DNA from: Cordia subcordata
Lineage: Eukaryota > Streptophyta > Magnoliopsida > Boraginales > Cordiaceae
DNA: 64,000 bases
NCBI GenBank assembly: GCA_028554755.1
Contig: JAPTOF010000006.1
Coordinates: forward strand, 16,553,001 to 16,617,000
Direction: 5' to 3'
How positions within the stretch are numbered: the stretch's first letter is position 1; each line of letters starts with the position of its first letter. A model generated the notes under the pieces. That model ran no database searches and was not told where the DNA came from. It was given only the letters and a program-made list of their open reading frames with translations. A program made the position numbers and the translations under genes. Positions 1 to 11,190 of the stretch are shown here, piece by piece.

Positions 1-190
1 ATTGATGCTCAATGATACTCTAGTCAGTACCTGTCCTGTTAGTAAGGTTCCATGCCAAAATGTCTTTATCTATAGTTAAAATGCCGGAATACCTTTTTGT
101 ACATTAGCTTTGTATTCTATTCCAACATAGGTTTTGTGCTCGAGTTTCCCGAGCTCGACAACAGCTAACTCTTCAACTGGACTTCCTTTC
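1..190 (-). pseudogene. B pol: linker into reverse transcriptase
   Basis: The minus strand translates in one frame as PVEELAVVELGKLE near 190-150 and, after a frameshift, DILAWNLTNRTGTD near 50-15. These match the conserved acidic linker and the FAW-x-DM-x-GI block that precede the RT domain in plant gypsy elements. One in-frame stop follows the GTD. The RT domain itself would lie beyond base 1. This is a broken fragment with no product expected. Confidence 0.6.
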
Positions 191-660
191 TTTGAATTAG
201 ATTCTTCCTCTTACATCGTGGTCTCAATCTTCTTTTGTTGATTTTTTGGCTTTTGTGCAGCGGCATATCACGCTCGAACATTTTGTTGGTTCCCTCAGAT
301 TATTCCTCTCTAGTTGAAAATTTCATTATCTAATGATATGTCGAGACTATGGCTCCCAATTTGTTGATGGTCATGTACCCCATGATCCTATTAAGGGTTG
401 TTGAATGGTTTAAAACGAAGAAATCCACCGTTAGACAACGTATTTTCTCCCATCGTCGATGCTTAGAGGCAAGCTTATGACATCCTTGGCTATGATTCCA
501 TTACCTGTAAAGCCCACCAGTTCATTTTTTAAAGAAGTCGACTTTTCATCTTATTAAGGTTTAGCTTTTTTAAGGCGTCATAATATAGGACATTGGTTGC
601 ACTTCCAATATCGACCAACATTCTACATACAATGTAGTTACAAAAATAACATTAATAATT
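190..660 (-). pseudogene. B pol: aspartic protease remnant
   Basis: Retroviral-type aspartic protease, which in a live element cleaves the Gag-Pol polyprotein. On the minus strand near 625-555 the reading is LVDIGSATNVLYYDALKKL, the active-site block of gypsy proteases with the catalytic DTGS changed to DIGS. It is followed by LVGFTGNGI, then VSTYH and a KFST-like segment, and finally YAAAQKPKNQQK near 265-235. Stops and frameshifts separate these blocks. The T to I change beside the catalytic Asp and the stops argue that it is dead. Confidence 0.7.
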
Positions 661-799
661 AAAGCGCCATGGTTCATCGATATTCTATCTAAGTCCCGTC
701 GGTGAAGACGATGTCATACATCTTTCTTTTCTTATGGTTAGGGTAACTTGTAATGACCAAACGTATCACTTTCTTCCTGTCAGAGCCTCCTTACCAGCT

Positions 800-2160
800 G
801 CTAATCCCCTACGATTATGTCAATAGTACCGAGGATTTTCTTTTCCCTTTTTAGGCTTAGGCTCCCACGATCATCACAATGGTCCTGCTCTTTAACAAAC
901 CACGATAGCATGTCTTTCCTCACCAAAGATACAATCTCATCCTTAAGACTCTGATAGTCTTTTGTATAGTGCCCATGGTCCCTATGGAGCTGATAGTATT
1001 TTGTTTTATCTCTTTTCTCGAGATTACGTTTCAATTTGTTGGGCCACTTGACTTCCCATTCATTCTTCCATGCTGATAACATTTTAGTTCAAGAGGCATT
1101 TAGGGGTGTGTACATCTCTAACCTTTTCCTAACTTCATCAAGATTTTTCCTCTTTCTCTTGGCTTCTTACTGTTCCTGCAGAATTTCTTGATACTTCTGC
1201 TTTTGCTTCCCCGTGGCTTGCTCCATATAATACTCTTTCTGTTGCTCTCTCTTCGAAAAGATAACTTCTTTTGCCATGATGTACTTCACAGCCTTCGATT
1301 ATGCTAATCAGAGATGTGCATTTTTTTGAGTCAGGGTGCTAGACAACTTGTCGTCTTGTACTCTGTGGATGAAGGCCTCCATATAGAAGGAGTCTACCAA
1401 GTCTGGAACCCTTAGAGTAGCTTCGTTGAACCTCTTGGCAAACTCTTGAAGGGTCTTCGCTTGCTTCTGCCTCATACCAATCACCGAAGATGATGATCAG
1501 GGGGCTATTTTCTTTCTAGTGAACCTATTCATGAAAGTTGTGGCTAGCTGTTGGAAGGAAAAGATTAAGTGCCTTGGTAACTCGTCGTACCAGGATTAAG
1601 CGGTCCCCAATAATGTGGTCGAAAGGCTTTACACCTGGCTGCATTTGTGGCATAATGGAAAATCATTTTGTGATTTAAAACTGATATATGGTCCGCGAGG
1701 TCTCCAGAACCATTATAGTATAGGAGCTTGGGGATCACAAAGTCTCTCGGGGCAGGTTCTTTGATGATTTCTTTGGATAATGGGCTATTGGCAAATTTCT
1801 ACACATTTATAGTTTGGATAGGAGTTGGTCTTGGAATGATTTATGTGTTGGTAATAGCCATAGTTGAGGGCGTTGTTGCTGTATCTTGTTGATACAACGA
1901 TTCCTCGGGCTCCTTCACGTGTTGGTTCATATTTGGTTTGTGAGGTTGAGTTGATGCTTTGTGAGGTGGCTGGTAAGGTGGATTTTGAAAGGTAAACAGT
2001 GGTAGGTTAGGTGGTAATCATTGTGTGTTGAAGATTTAGTTTATTATGTTTTAGATGTTAGCAAACACGTTCGCTATAGTTGGGGTTCCGGGCATACCGG
2101 TAATGGTTGTGGTGATAGGGGTCTCGAAGAGGATGGTGTATAAGTGAAGGATTCTTGTGA
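800..2160 (-). pseudogene. B gag, Retrotrans_gag type, degenerate
   Basis: Capsid/nucleocapsid gene of element B. On the minus strand the reading runs from PRDFVIPKLLYYNGSGDLAD near 1765 (start of the Retrotrans_gag fold) through WYDELPRHLIFSFQQLATTF near 1600-1540 and LQEFAKRFNEATLRVPDLVD near 1460-1400, to a 93-codon open frame at 801-1082. That frame holds KYYQLHRDHGHYTKDYQSLK, a decayed knuckle in which the usual Cys residues of the C-x-x-H-R-D-x-G-H form are Tyr. Frameshifts occur around 1300 and 1650. The order and spacing match plant gypsy Gag proteins. No intact product. Confidence 0.75.
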
Positions 2161-2237
2161 TTGGGTAGTTTTAGGGGGTGGGTTTGGGTGGTTTTCCAAT
2201 AAAGGTTGCTCACTGCCAACGTCCCTACTTTCTCCTT

Positions 2238-4119
2238 TGATAGGGATAATTTTTATATTTGATTTTTACCTTTTAAATTTAAATTTTGTTTTGATTGAAT
2301 TTAATTTAGAATAAATTCTACCTAATTAGTGTTATTTTTCTATCATTTTTATAGGTGGAATAAAGTGTGGAGTTTTGGAGAAAATAAACTTTTTCAGTCT
2401 TTTGGTCATAACTTCTTGCTCGGATCCCAAACTGAGGTGATTCAAGATGTTGACGGAAAGTTCACGATGAGATTTACAACTTTCATGTTTGAGGTTTGAG
2501 CTAATTCCGATGATAAAATAATCAAAATCACAGTTAAAAGTCTTGAGCAAGAATTGAGGAGAAGAGGAATTTTACATTTAATGGTGTAAGGCCCATTTAT
2601 GACTTGTGCTACCAAAGAGAAAGAAGTATGACGTGCACCTATTTATAGATCTCTCTATGGTATTCATTCGACTTGAGGCAAAAGAGAAGTCGTACAAAGA
2701 AAGGTTCTTTCATGCACTTGGAAAACTTAAAGGCTTTAGTGAGGTCCACAAAAAGAACAAATAAAATATAAAAAAAAAAGAAAAGAAAAGAAAAGAAGAA
2801 GAAAAAGGGAAAAGTTTCCAGATATGGATTGGCTAAGGTGTGTATATATATGTGTGTGTGGGGGGGGGAGGGATTACTTAGGAAGGAAGAGAAGACTTTG
2901 AAACAATAGAGGAACAGAGTGTGAGGCGGTTATGGTGGTTATTATATAAAGCACATGATTCAAAATTCAAAGAGGAGAAGAATGGGAGGAACGAGCAGCA
3001 GAGAACAAAGCACGGTGAGGTGTTGAGTAAGACAAACATTCTCCTCCCAATTTTCAGATTCGTTCTAATTAACTTAGCTTTTCTTTTCTTTTTTTTTTTG
3101 ATTATCAATTATCTTTTAATTTTAGTTTTTATGATTTTACTCCGAAGTTGATTTTTCAGATTTATTGTTTACGTTCGCTTTTATTTTGAGATTCCAGTTT
3201 TTGGATTCAATAAATTTTTTAGGTTCTTAAGTTAGTTTTAAATGTAATTTGCAATTTTTACTTTATATCTTAGTTTTAATTTTTATTTTTAGTTTATTAT
3301 TTTAATTATCTTAATATGCTTCAATTTATTAGTTTAGGACTTAGATTCTTGAATATGAGCTAAATTTCTCGTACTAGGGCAGTGATAAATCTTTAGATAC
3401 TATGTTATAGTTTTATTTTAGGTTGTACATTGGGCTTAATTTTTATGCTATTAATTTAATTTATGTCAATTCATATTGTTCTTAATGCTTCCAATTGATT
3501 GGCCACCAATTGAGTTGATTTTAATTGCATGTTGAGACCGAGAGGTGATATGTGTAATGGACCTATATGAGTTGATGTTAATTGTTTGTTGTATAGAGAT
3601 GTGGACAAAGTTAGCATAGCCCATGTAAGGATTTATGAACTTTAGACATATTCATAGGTTGTCTTTGCATAGAGATATAGCTGAGAAGCTTGTGGGTGTA
3701 GTGCTAATTATGCTTGAGAGAGATAATTAACTAATTAAGAGAATTTGGCTACGTAGGTTAAATTAATAGGGGAGAAAGTGCACAACCAAATAAAATATCT
3801 AATTTGTCTTAGGTGATATCACATGCCCTGGTCATCTTTATTTGCAAGTTCTTGTTAGTTTATTAATTTTTATTTTTATTTGTTTTTCTTTTATTAGTTG
3901 TTATTTATTTATTTATTGTGAGTTTTTATTATTTAGTTAGGGATTTAGTCTTTTTTTATTTTTTTGTTTTCATTATTGATTTAGTTAAACTTCTTTCGAT
4001 TATTCAAATAGTTTTAGGATTTGCTAATTTTAGTAATTGACAATACAATTCTCGTGGGAATGTTACTCTACACATCACTCTATTATTTGTCATGATACTC
4101 TACACTAGCGGTTTTCACA
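2238..4119 (+). repeat. Element A 5' LTR
   Basis: Starts with TGATAGGGATAATTTTTAT and ends near TTTTCACA about 11 bases before the primer-binding site. Its segment at about 3308-3530 is closely matched at 8490-8725, after the internal region, which identifies the pair. The interior holds purine-rich low complexity (2761-2815) and poly-T runs. Short open frames here overlap on both strands and are not genes. The exact 3' boundary is uncertain by about 10 bases. Confidence 0.75.
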
Positions 4120-4130
4120 CAAGAAGTTTT

Positions 4131-4148
4131 TGGCACCGTTGCCAAGGA
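4131..4148 (+). promoter_or_regulatory. Element A primer-binding site, tRNA-Asp type
   Basis: The sequence TGGCACCGTTGCCAAGGA is complementary, with a few mismatches, to the 3' end of plant tRNA-Asp(GUC), the usual minus-strand primer of Athila-type elements. It lies just inside the 5' LTR. Confidence 0.8.
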
Positions 4149-4242
4149 TTGTATCTTTTGTCAATATTGATACCAAGCTTATCTTATTACTAATTTGAAC
4201 GCTATTTTTTTTTTTTGTTTAAATTAATCTACACTCCAGTTT

Positions 4243-5648
4243 ATGTGTTGGTGTATGACAGACATCAAAGAAGAAGGAGAAAACATGGCTAAACAACTTG
4301 AAGGAACGAATAATACATGTGCACTAAGGGAATATGCGACACCATCTATTAGCAGCACTAGATCAAGTATAAGGAGGCTAACAATCCACGATAATAATTT
4401 TGAGATTAAGCTAGCTCTTATTCAAATGATTCAGACTTTGGTGCAGTTTGGTGGATTGGCAAATGATGATCCTAATGCCCACATAGCAAATTTCTTGGAG
4501 AATTGTGATACATTCAAACACAATGGTGTTACTGATGACGCCATTAGATTGACATTGTTCCCATTCTCCTTAAGAGACAAGGGAAAGCAGTGGTTGAACT
4601 CATTACTAGCGGGGACCATCATTACATGGGATTAATTGGCTAAAAAATTCTTGGCTAAGTTTTTTCCACTAGCAAAGACAATGAAGATGAGGAATGATAT
4701 CACTAATTTTTGCCAATTTGAAGAAGAATCATTCTACGAAGCATGGGAGCACTACAAGGACATGATTAAAAGGTGTCTACACCATAGGTTGCCGACATGG
4801 TTGCAAGTATAAATTTTTTATAATGGTTTGGGTAACAGTACACATATATTGATTGATACTGCTGCTAGAGATGTGTCAATGAGCAAAACTCATGATGAAG
4901 CTTATCAGTTGTTAAAGGACATAGGGGCCAATAATTATCAATGGCCATCAGAGAGAGCTACCACAAAATTAGTTGCTGGGATTTATGAAATTGATGCCCT
5001 TACTGCGTTACAAGGTCAAATCAAGGTATTGTCGAAAAAGATGGATTCTTTCGCTGTCAATGCCATTCAAACCCAAGTCTCGAGGTGTGATTTATGTGGA
5101 GGGGGTCACAATAGTGTGGAATGCCAAGTTAGGAAATCTGTTTAGACAAGTGCCAAATGAACAAACCAATTTTGTCTCAAACTTCCAAAACCAGAACAAT
5201 CTAGACTCTAACACTTACAAACTAGGTTGGAAGAATCATCCCGATTTTGCATGGAACAACAATGTGCGGCCATCACTTGTGCCTCAACATATGCCACCAC
5301 ATGTTCTAAACACTTGCTCTTCCTTTGGAAAAGAAAGTTTCGTTGGATGATGCCTTGGCTAAATTGACCATGACTACTTCTCAATTCATTGTACGAACTG
5401 ACACCACCTTCCAAAATCAAGCAGCTTCAATTAAGAATTTGGAAATACAAATGGGACAAATTTCCAACTTATTGAATGAAAGAGTGAAAGGTACATTGCC
5501 GAGCAACATGGAGGTCAACCCAAAAGAGCAAGCATATGCAATTACCTTGGGGAATGGACAAGAGCTTAAAGAACCAAAGACAAAGAGTGCAACAAAGGAA
5601 AGTCATGATAAGGAAGGCACAAAAGATGTAGAGAAAGTCACAAAGTAG
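4243..5648 (+). pseudogene. Element A gag, Athila type, broken
   Basis: Gag polyprotein of element A. The first frame (4243-4635) contains the capsid block RLTLFPFSLRDKGKQWLNSL and continues past two stops, at 4633 where the family normally has Glu and at about 4810, into FYNGL and AARDVSM (4828-5145). Near 5087-5125 is the knuckle CDLCGGGHNSVEC, a CCHC finger with a shortened loop. Frameshifts near 5145 and 5330 move the C-terminal part into two other frames, the last being 5325-5648, which holds the helix IKNLEIQMGQISNLLNER typical of this Gag family. Domain order is normal; the gene is clearly inactive. Confidence 0.85.
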
Positions 5649-6634
5649 AAGGAAGAGGGGATTTAAAAAGAAAGTTATACTCCACCAATTTTATTCCCTC
5701 AAAGACTTAAGAAGCAGCAATTAGATTAGCAATTTTTGAAATTTCTTGAAGTCTTTAAAAAGTTGCACATCATCATTCCTTTTGTTGATGCTTTGGAACA
5801 AATGCCTAATTATGTGAAATTTTTGAAAGAGATCTCATCCAAGAAGAGGAAACTGGTGATTTTGAGTTGGTGAATTTGACTGAACAGTGCAGTGCAATCT
5901 TGCAGAAAAAGATACCATAAAAGTTAAAGGATCCATGAAGCTCTACAATACAATCCACCATTGGAAATTTCACTTTTGACAGAGCTTTGTGTGACCTTGG
6001 TGCTAGTATTAATTTGATCCCATTGTTTGTTTACAAGAAACTTGAGATGGGGGAAGCCAAGCCAACAACGGTGTCATTGTAATTAGCTGACAAATCTATC
6101 AAGTACCCAATTGGAGTTATTAAGGATGTTTTGGTAAAAGTGGACAAACATATCTTCCCTGCAGATTTCATCATGTCAGACATGGAGAACGATGTAGATA
6201 TTCCAATTATTTTGGGTTGACCTTTTCTTACTACTGGAAAGGCATTGATTGATGTTTAGAAAAGAGAGCTCGGTTTAAGGGTTGAAGATGAAAAATTGGT
6301 TTTCAATATTTTCAAAGCAATGCACGACTCATCACAATCTGATTGTTGTATGCAAGTTGATGCCATTGACCAAAAACCTTTGGAGAAGAATCGTCCTCCA
6401 AATCCTTTTGAAACTTGCTTTATTCAGTCAAATTTAGCAAAAAAGTTGAAATTCAAAGAGCATGTGAAATTCTTGGAAGCTACAATGCCAATTCCTCTGA
6501 AGCCAAATATTAAGAATGTCACATTTTTATCCATTCCAAAATTCTCTATTCATAAGAAGCCATCAATGTTGGAATTTATGCCATTCCCCTCTTACTTGTG
6601 TTATGCGTTTCCACTGGCAGACCCAAAAGAGTGA
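5649..6634 (+). pseudogene. Element A aspartic protease region
   Basis: Athila-type protease. Around 5990-6030 the plus strand reads ALCDLGASINLIPLFVYKKL, the active-site loop with DLGAS in place of DTGA/S, as is usual in this group. It is followed by KYPIGVIKDVLVKVDK and, near 6200-6245, DVDIPIILG then stop then PFLTTGKALIDV. The final open frame (6296-6634) is the conserved tail that leads towards RT in complete elements, but here it ends at 6634 with no RT behind it. At least three of the stops fit C to T changes of Gln or Arg codons. Confidence 0.8.
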
Positions 6635-6675
6635 CTTGAAGAAAAGTCCAACTGATGACTATCAATGAAGCGTTT

Positions 6676-6693
6676 CTTGGGAGGCAACCCAAG
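6676..6693 (+). other. Post-ORF hairpin, element A
   Basis: CTTGGGAGGCAACCCAAG forms a perfect 6-bp stem with a 6-base loop (AGGCAA), 42 bases after the last coding frame. Equivalent hairpins lie at 12530-12543 in element C and 54563-54580 in element K. Confidence 0.6.
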
Positions 6694-8476
6694 TGTCTTT
6701 GAGAATTTGTTTTTTTTTTTCCATTATATTTTTTATTTCTAATTTTTTATTTGTCATTTTTTTAGGAATTGAGTTTCGCATAAGGTTGGGGGTTGTAGCA
6801 ATGAATTTCTCAAGTTTCATGAGGGCTCAACATCAGAAAATTTAGGGGCGTTTCTTTTTCCTTATCTTTTATTTTCTTACCATTGAGGATAATGTTGGTT
6901 TTAAGTTTGCGGGTAGGGAAGAGAGATTCTCGCCAAAAAAAATAAAAAAATCAAAAAAATAAAAAAAAAAAGAAAAAAATTTGAAAAATTGAAAAAGAAA
7001 AGTTTGTTTTGTGGGCTTTGTTATGGTTTGATATTCACTTGCCAATGATGAGAACATGGTTGAGATTGAATATGGTTCTTGGAAGTAATAGACATTGTTT
7101 TTTTTATTTTATTTGGATGTTAGTTTCACTTTGATCGAGTTTCTTGAAATTACTTGAGCACATAACCATAAGCATATGATTGTCTGGATTGTTAAAATTG
7201 ATTTTCTTGAATTGGTTGTTGGTTGAGAAAAGTTGTGGTGTATTGAGAAGATTTGTTGTTCATCTTATTTTCGAACTCTAGAACTTGTTTGGGTATCACT
7301 CGAGACAAAATCCTAGACAATGCACCATTAGAGAGATGATTTAGGCCATTTTTGGATAGTTTGAGGCTTTCAAGCTAAGCTATATTTTCTTATCCCTAGC
7401 TCACCCCTTTGAGCCTTTATGTGTATGAACCTTTTCTTTGTGTGAACCTCATTATCCTTGATCCTTTAACAGTTAAATTCTTTATCTTTACCCTTGTAAG
7501 AGAACTCATTTGCTCCATTTTGAAGTACAATGACAAGGATAATTGAAAGGGTCTAAGGAAGTTGAGTTGTTAAGTGTCACAAAACAATTTTAGAGAAATA
7601 AAAAGGAAAAAGAAGGAAAATGTTGATTGTTTTGCAGTTTTTGTCAAGTTGTGAAAGAATGAATGAAGGATAAAAAAAAGTTGAAAAAAAGTTGTTTACT
7701 CTTAAGTTTGTTTGGTTGAAAAAAAAAGGAGAAAAAATAAATTTTAGGGAAAAAAATGAGTTTGAGAAAAAATGCTTGAGTGTAATCAATGGATTGATAT
7801 GTGAGAAAGCATAAGAAAAGGAATATAGAAATAAGGGGATGAGTTTGAGAAGTGAGAAAGGAAGGTTGTGATGTTTTATTGTTTCTGTGCTATAATTGAG
7901 AGTGCTTTGTGCTTCATTGTGGATTCATTTGAGTTCTCTTGTTCTTTTTTGTGAATCCTACTCTATCCTTTCTTTTGTTAGCCTCTACCTCAACCTTACG
8001 TTACAAACCTTGAAATTCCCATTAATCTTTAGTCGTGTATTGACTACATTAGTGGAGAGCTAGTATGAAAAGTAGGCTTATGGAGTTCATTCAGAAAGAG
8101 AAGAGAAAAAAATGAGAAAAAAAAGAATAGCGAGAAAAAAAATGAAAAAAGGAATTCAGAAAAAGAAAGAAAATTGATCAAGAAAAAGGGTAGAGATTGA
8201 GAAATACTTTGAGCACAATCAGTTTCACCATTCTTTTATTTACATTGGATTGATTTGAGTTGTTGGCATGATTATGTTATTGGTTATTCACACATACCAA
8301 GAACTCAATATGAGGTGTTGTCGATGTTTGAATTGGGATTTGAACTTTCACAGTGACTTGAATCTTCTTTGAGCTATATACTATTGCAATCTCTAGGGTG
8401 AGTTGTGAAATCAATCCATGTTGTCATGCTTGGTTCTTTTGCTCAAAGATGAGCAAAATTTAAGTTTGGGGGTATT
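6694..8476 (+). other. Element A 3' non-coding region and polypurine tract
   Basis: About 1.8 kb without convincing coding sequence. It holds A-rich blocks at 6930-7010, 7600-7760 and 8090-8190, and the short open frames at 6869-7057 and 7577-7789 on the minus strand come from these low-complexity runs. It ends with AAGTTTGGGGGTA (about 8463-8474), the polypurine tract that primes plus-strand synthesis, directly before the 3' LTR. Confidence 0.65.
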
Positions 8477-8727
8477 TGATGGGGTCAATTTTTAATATGC
8501 TTCAATTTTATTAGTTTAGGATTTAGATTCTCGAATATGAGCTAAATTTCTCGTACAAAGGCTGTGATAAATCTTTGACTATTATGTGATAGTTTTATTT
8601 TAGATTGTTCATTGGGCTTAATTTTTATGCTATTAATTTAATTTATGTTAATTCATATTGTTCTTAATGCTTCCAATTGATTGGCCACCAATTGAGTTGA
8701 TTCTCAAACCATGTTGAGACTGAGATT
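8477..8727 (+). repeat. Element A 3' LTR remnant
   Basis: Begins TGATGGGGTCAATTTTT like the 5' LTR, then jumps at about 8495 to the sequence found about 1.07 kb into the 5' LTR (AATATGCTTCAATTTATTAG), and stops matching after ATGTTGAGACTGAG. It therefore has an internal deletion and a missing 3' end. Confidence 0.75.
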
Positions 8728-9292
8728 CAATATTCACTCATGTTGCTATTTGACTCCTTGCACGTGCCATGCGTTTCTCAATAAGATTCACTTTGATTTC
8801 CACAGATAGCGTCAACCTAATCCTGCAACGAAGTAGATAATACTCCTGGATCTAAACTTTGATGAAGCTACCTGCGAACAAAGAAGAACTAGACACCGGT
8901 ATGGTGCCGGCTAAAGGCACTTTGATGCCTAAGTCAGTAAAGATGGATGATAATGGAGGAGGAGAGCAATCTTTTTGGAAAAAAGTGGCTTACCATATTT
9001 GTAGTGAGAGTGGCCTATTTATAGGATTCGTTGAGGGACACGTGTCATTGAATTGAATGTTATGATCCTCACGTGCTGGCTGGCTGGCTATTGGTATTTT
9101 GGGGCTACTGGGCCTTGCTAGCCTATGCAGCCTCGGGAGGTTCTAGTAAGTAACCCAAGTCTTCCGTTGAACATTATTTGAGCAGATTCGACGAAAAACG
9201 ATCCGATGTTCCGAGGCTTACTCAATCCTTACCGATAAGAATATTCATAATAAGATTGGTAATGCTTTTGAAAAATAAAAGGGTGGCGTAAC
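8728..9292 (-). repeat. Element B 5' LTR and leader fragment
   Basis: Non-coding DNA between the end of A and the start of C. On the minus strand it has a TATA box (TATAAATA, plus 9016-9023) and a GC-richer segment of the type found at the 5' end of Tat-like gypsy elements. It is best read as the upstream end of element B, whose gag resumes at 2237. The 65-codon frame at 8859-9056 lies within it and has no recognisable product. Confidence 0.5.
9016..9023 (-). promoter_or_regulatory. TATA box of B LTR
   Basis: Minus-strand TATAAATA in an otherwise GC-richer segment; likely the core promoter of the element B LTR. Confidence 0.45.
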
Positions 9293-11190
9293 TGATGTCT
9301 CTCTAGAGGTGCAAGCCCTAAAGACCCATAAGCACACGACTCGGTGCAATATAGTGTATGTGAGAGCAGATGCTGAACCATAGGGAGGCTAATTGTGTGG
9401 AAAGAATCCTAAGTGTGTGTGTTCTAAAGAGTGCATAAAATAAAACCTAACTTAAGCATATTTTTGGAATTTTGGATCAACGAGAGCTCAAGGAAAGAAA
9501 ATGAAACTACACTACAGGAAACGGGAGTGGAAAATAGGGAAATAAACTAATCTAGCGGGGAATTAACTAATGGAAAGGGGTTAGGGTGACTTATGGTTGC
9601 TAATAGGTGATTCTGAACTCTTATGCTATAGGATTATGGGAAATGACTTAGCAATGGGATGCTCTCATCTAGGTAGCTTTCTAATGTCCTAATTTATCCC
9701 TAGGACTTGGTACGGGACCGTCCCTAAGCATGCACTCTTAGAGCCACGGTGTAGTCCTTATGACCTAGGGCTATAGAGGGACTAGAAAGCTTCCAGAGGG
9801 ACTAGAAAGCTTCCTAAGTGACCTAGAATGAACCTACCCTAGTACCTAGACAATTGATTGGATCTAAAACCAAGACCTAGGGTTACTAAGGTTGACTAAA
9901 CCCATTCGGACTCCTATTAGCTGGATTTAAAGCTAAAGGGGACTCGATCTAAGCTAGTCCTAAATTATGAACCGTAATTCTAGGGTCACTATAACAGGAT
10001 TATACTTATATGCATATTCTTACATGTTCTAATCTAGGGTGTTGGAAATACGTGGACATATTCACTACCAAAACATCGTCATGTTTGATTTACATCATTA
10101 ATAGTAATTGAGTACCAACATGTAGGCAATATTGGAGTTATATTCACTACAAAGCATGCAATTACTCACATAAACATGAACAAAGCAGTACCCACTTCAT
10201 AAAATCTACAAATAAACACATAGACTTGAATATAAGATAGATTAGAAGTGTTTAGTAGCAAACAAACTCTAATTTATGAAAATACTATTCACATAGGCAT
10301 TTAATCAAACATATAGACATGTATTGAGTAAAAGTCATTGAACATGAAAAACAAAGTATGTTTATATATAAGCCATCAAAATCCCATAACATAAAAGTGT
10401 CAAATCAACCTATTACACAAGCTAAATCATCCTAATCAAGTCTACTCAAACATAAATAAAAACAGGATGAAAGAGTAGTAAAGCAACTCTCTTTCAATCC
10501 TAGTTATTCTTGTACAATTCTTGAGCAAATCTCTCTCCCAAAGTTGTTAAATCCCTCCAAACAAGCTTGAATCCAAATGGGAAAGTATGTGAGAGTATGT
10601 GTGTAAAGTAGGTGAAGTAGAGTTTTATGTGTATGAATAGGTGTGAGGAGTGGATGTGAAAATGGGTTAGTAATCTCCTTAAAACTTACTAAAAAAATGC
10701 CTTAAATAGGGTTGTTATCGTGTAGGGTCAGGGGACTTGGGTTGGGGCTAGGTCAACCAGCTTAACTTAGCTAACTTTCTGGCCTAGTCAGTTTACTTGG
10801 CCAGTCGACCGACTTAGGGTTAAGATCGACTGGCCTGGTCAGATTGTTCTCTGGTTTTGCTCTTTGCATGCTCGTTTCGCGTCAATTATTCTTTCTTTGC
10901 TTGGCCGCTTCCAAATGCATCCTCCAAGCTTCCTTTACATCCTAAACACCTTTAGTTTGGCTCCTTCTCAATCCATCATCAATTCAAGTCCCAAGCTTTG
11001 CCCTAAACCTCACCAAACACAAGAAATAAGTGCGCATTAGTGTTACATTTTTGTTCTAAACTTTACTATGGACATTTGTCGCCTACTATGCACAAGTATG
11101 ACATAGCAGCACTAACACACCTAATAAAACACAAGAATACCTCAAACAAGAATAGAAACACTATGCAAACACACACATAAACGTACATCA
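9293..11190 (-). repeat. Element C 3' LTR
   Basis: About 1.9 kb from TGATGTCTCTCTAGAGG to GTACATCA. Followed on the internal side by the purine tract AAGGAGAAGGTTTAGGGA (minus strand, about 11194-11211). A TATA-like CTATTTAAGG lies at about 10701-10710 on the minus strand. The upstream part (about 10730-10850) contains copies of the TCGACCG/GGTCAACC motif family. Confidence 0.85.
9775..9814. repeat. 20-bp tandem duplication in C 3' LTR
   Basis: AGAGGGACTAGAAAGCTTCC occurs twice in perfect tandem. The partner LTR at about 26030 has one copy, so the duplication arose after insertion. Confidence 0.85.

Larger units (their letters stand above)
1..2237 (-). mobile_element. Element B, Ty3/gypsy retrotransposon, coding part
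   Basis: Minus-strand remnant of a Ty3/gypsy LTR retrotransposon. Read on the minus strand from 2237 down to 1 it shows gag, a gag zinc-knuckle remnant, aspartic protease and the start of the linker into reverse transcriptase, then runs off the window. Motif style (STYH and EVRG-like blocks after the protease) resembles the Tat/Retand side of the non-chromovirus gypsy elements, but the lineage is inference. Its 5' LTR appears to lie at 8728-9292, separated from gag by the insertion of element A. Confidence 0.75.
2238..8727 (+). mobile_element. Element A, Athila-like gypsy element, gag-protease only
   Basis: LTR retrotransposon on the plus strand, inserted into element B. It has a long 5' LTR, a tRNA-Asp primer site, gag, aspartic protease, a long 3' non-coding region with a purine tract, and a short remnant of the 3' LTR. 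No RT, RNase H or integrase is seen between protease and 3' region, so it could only have moved with borrowed enzymes, or it lost pol after insertion. The protease wording (DLGASINLIP and PIILG) matches the Athila group. Only the left edge is clean; the 3' LTR is truncated, so no target duplication can be scored. Confidence 0.8.

Noticed and set aside
8859..9056. 65-codon plus frame in GC-richer DNA
   Set aside because: Lies in LTR/leader sequence of element B on the opposite strand and has no recognisable domain.
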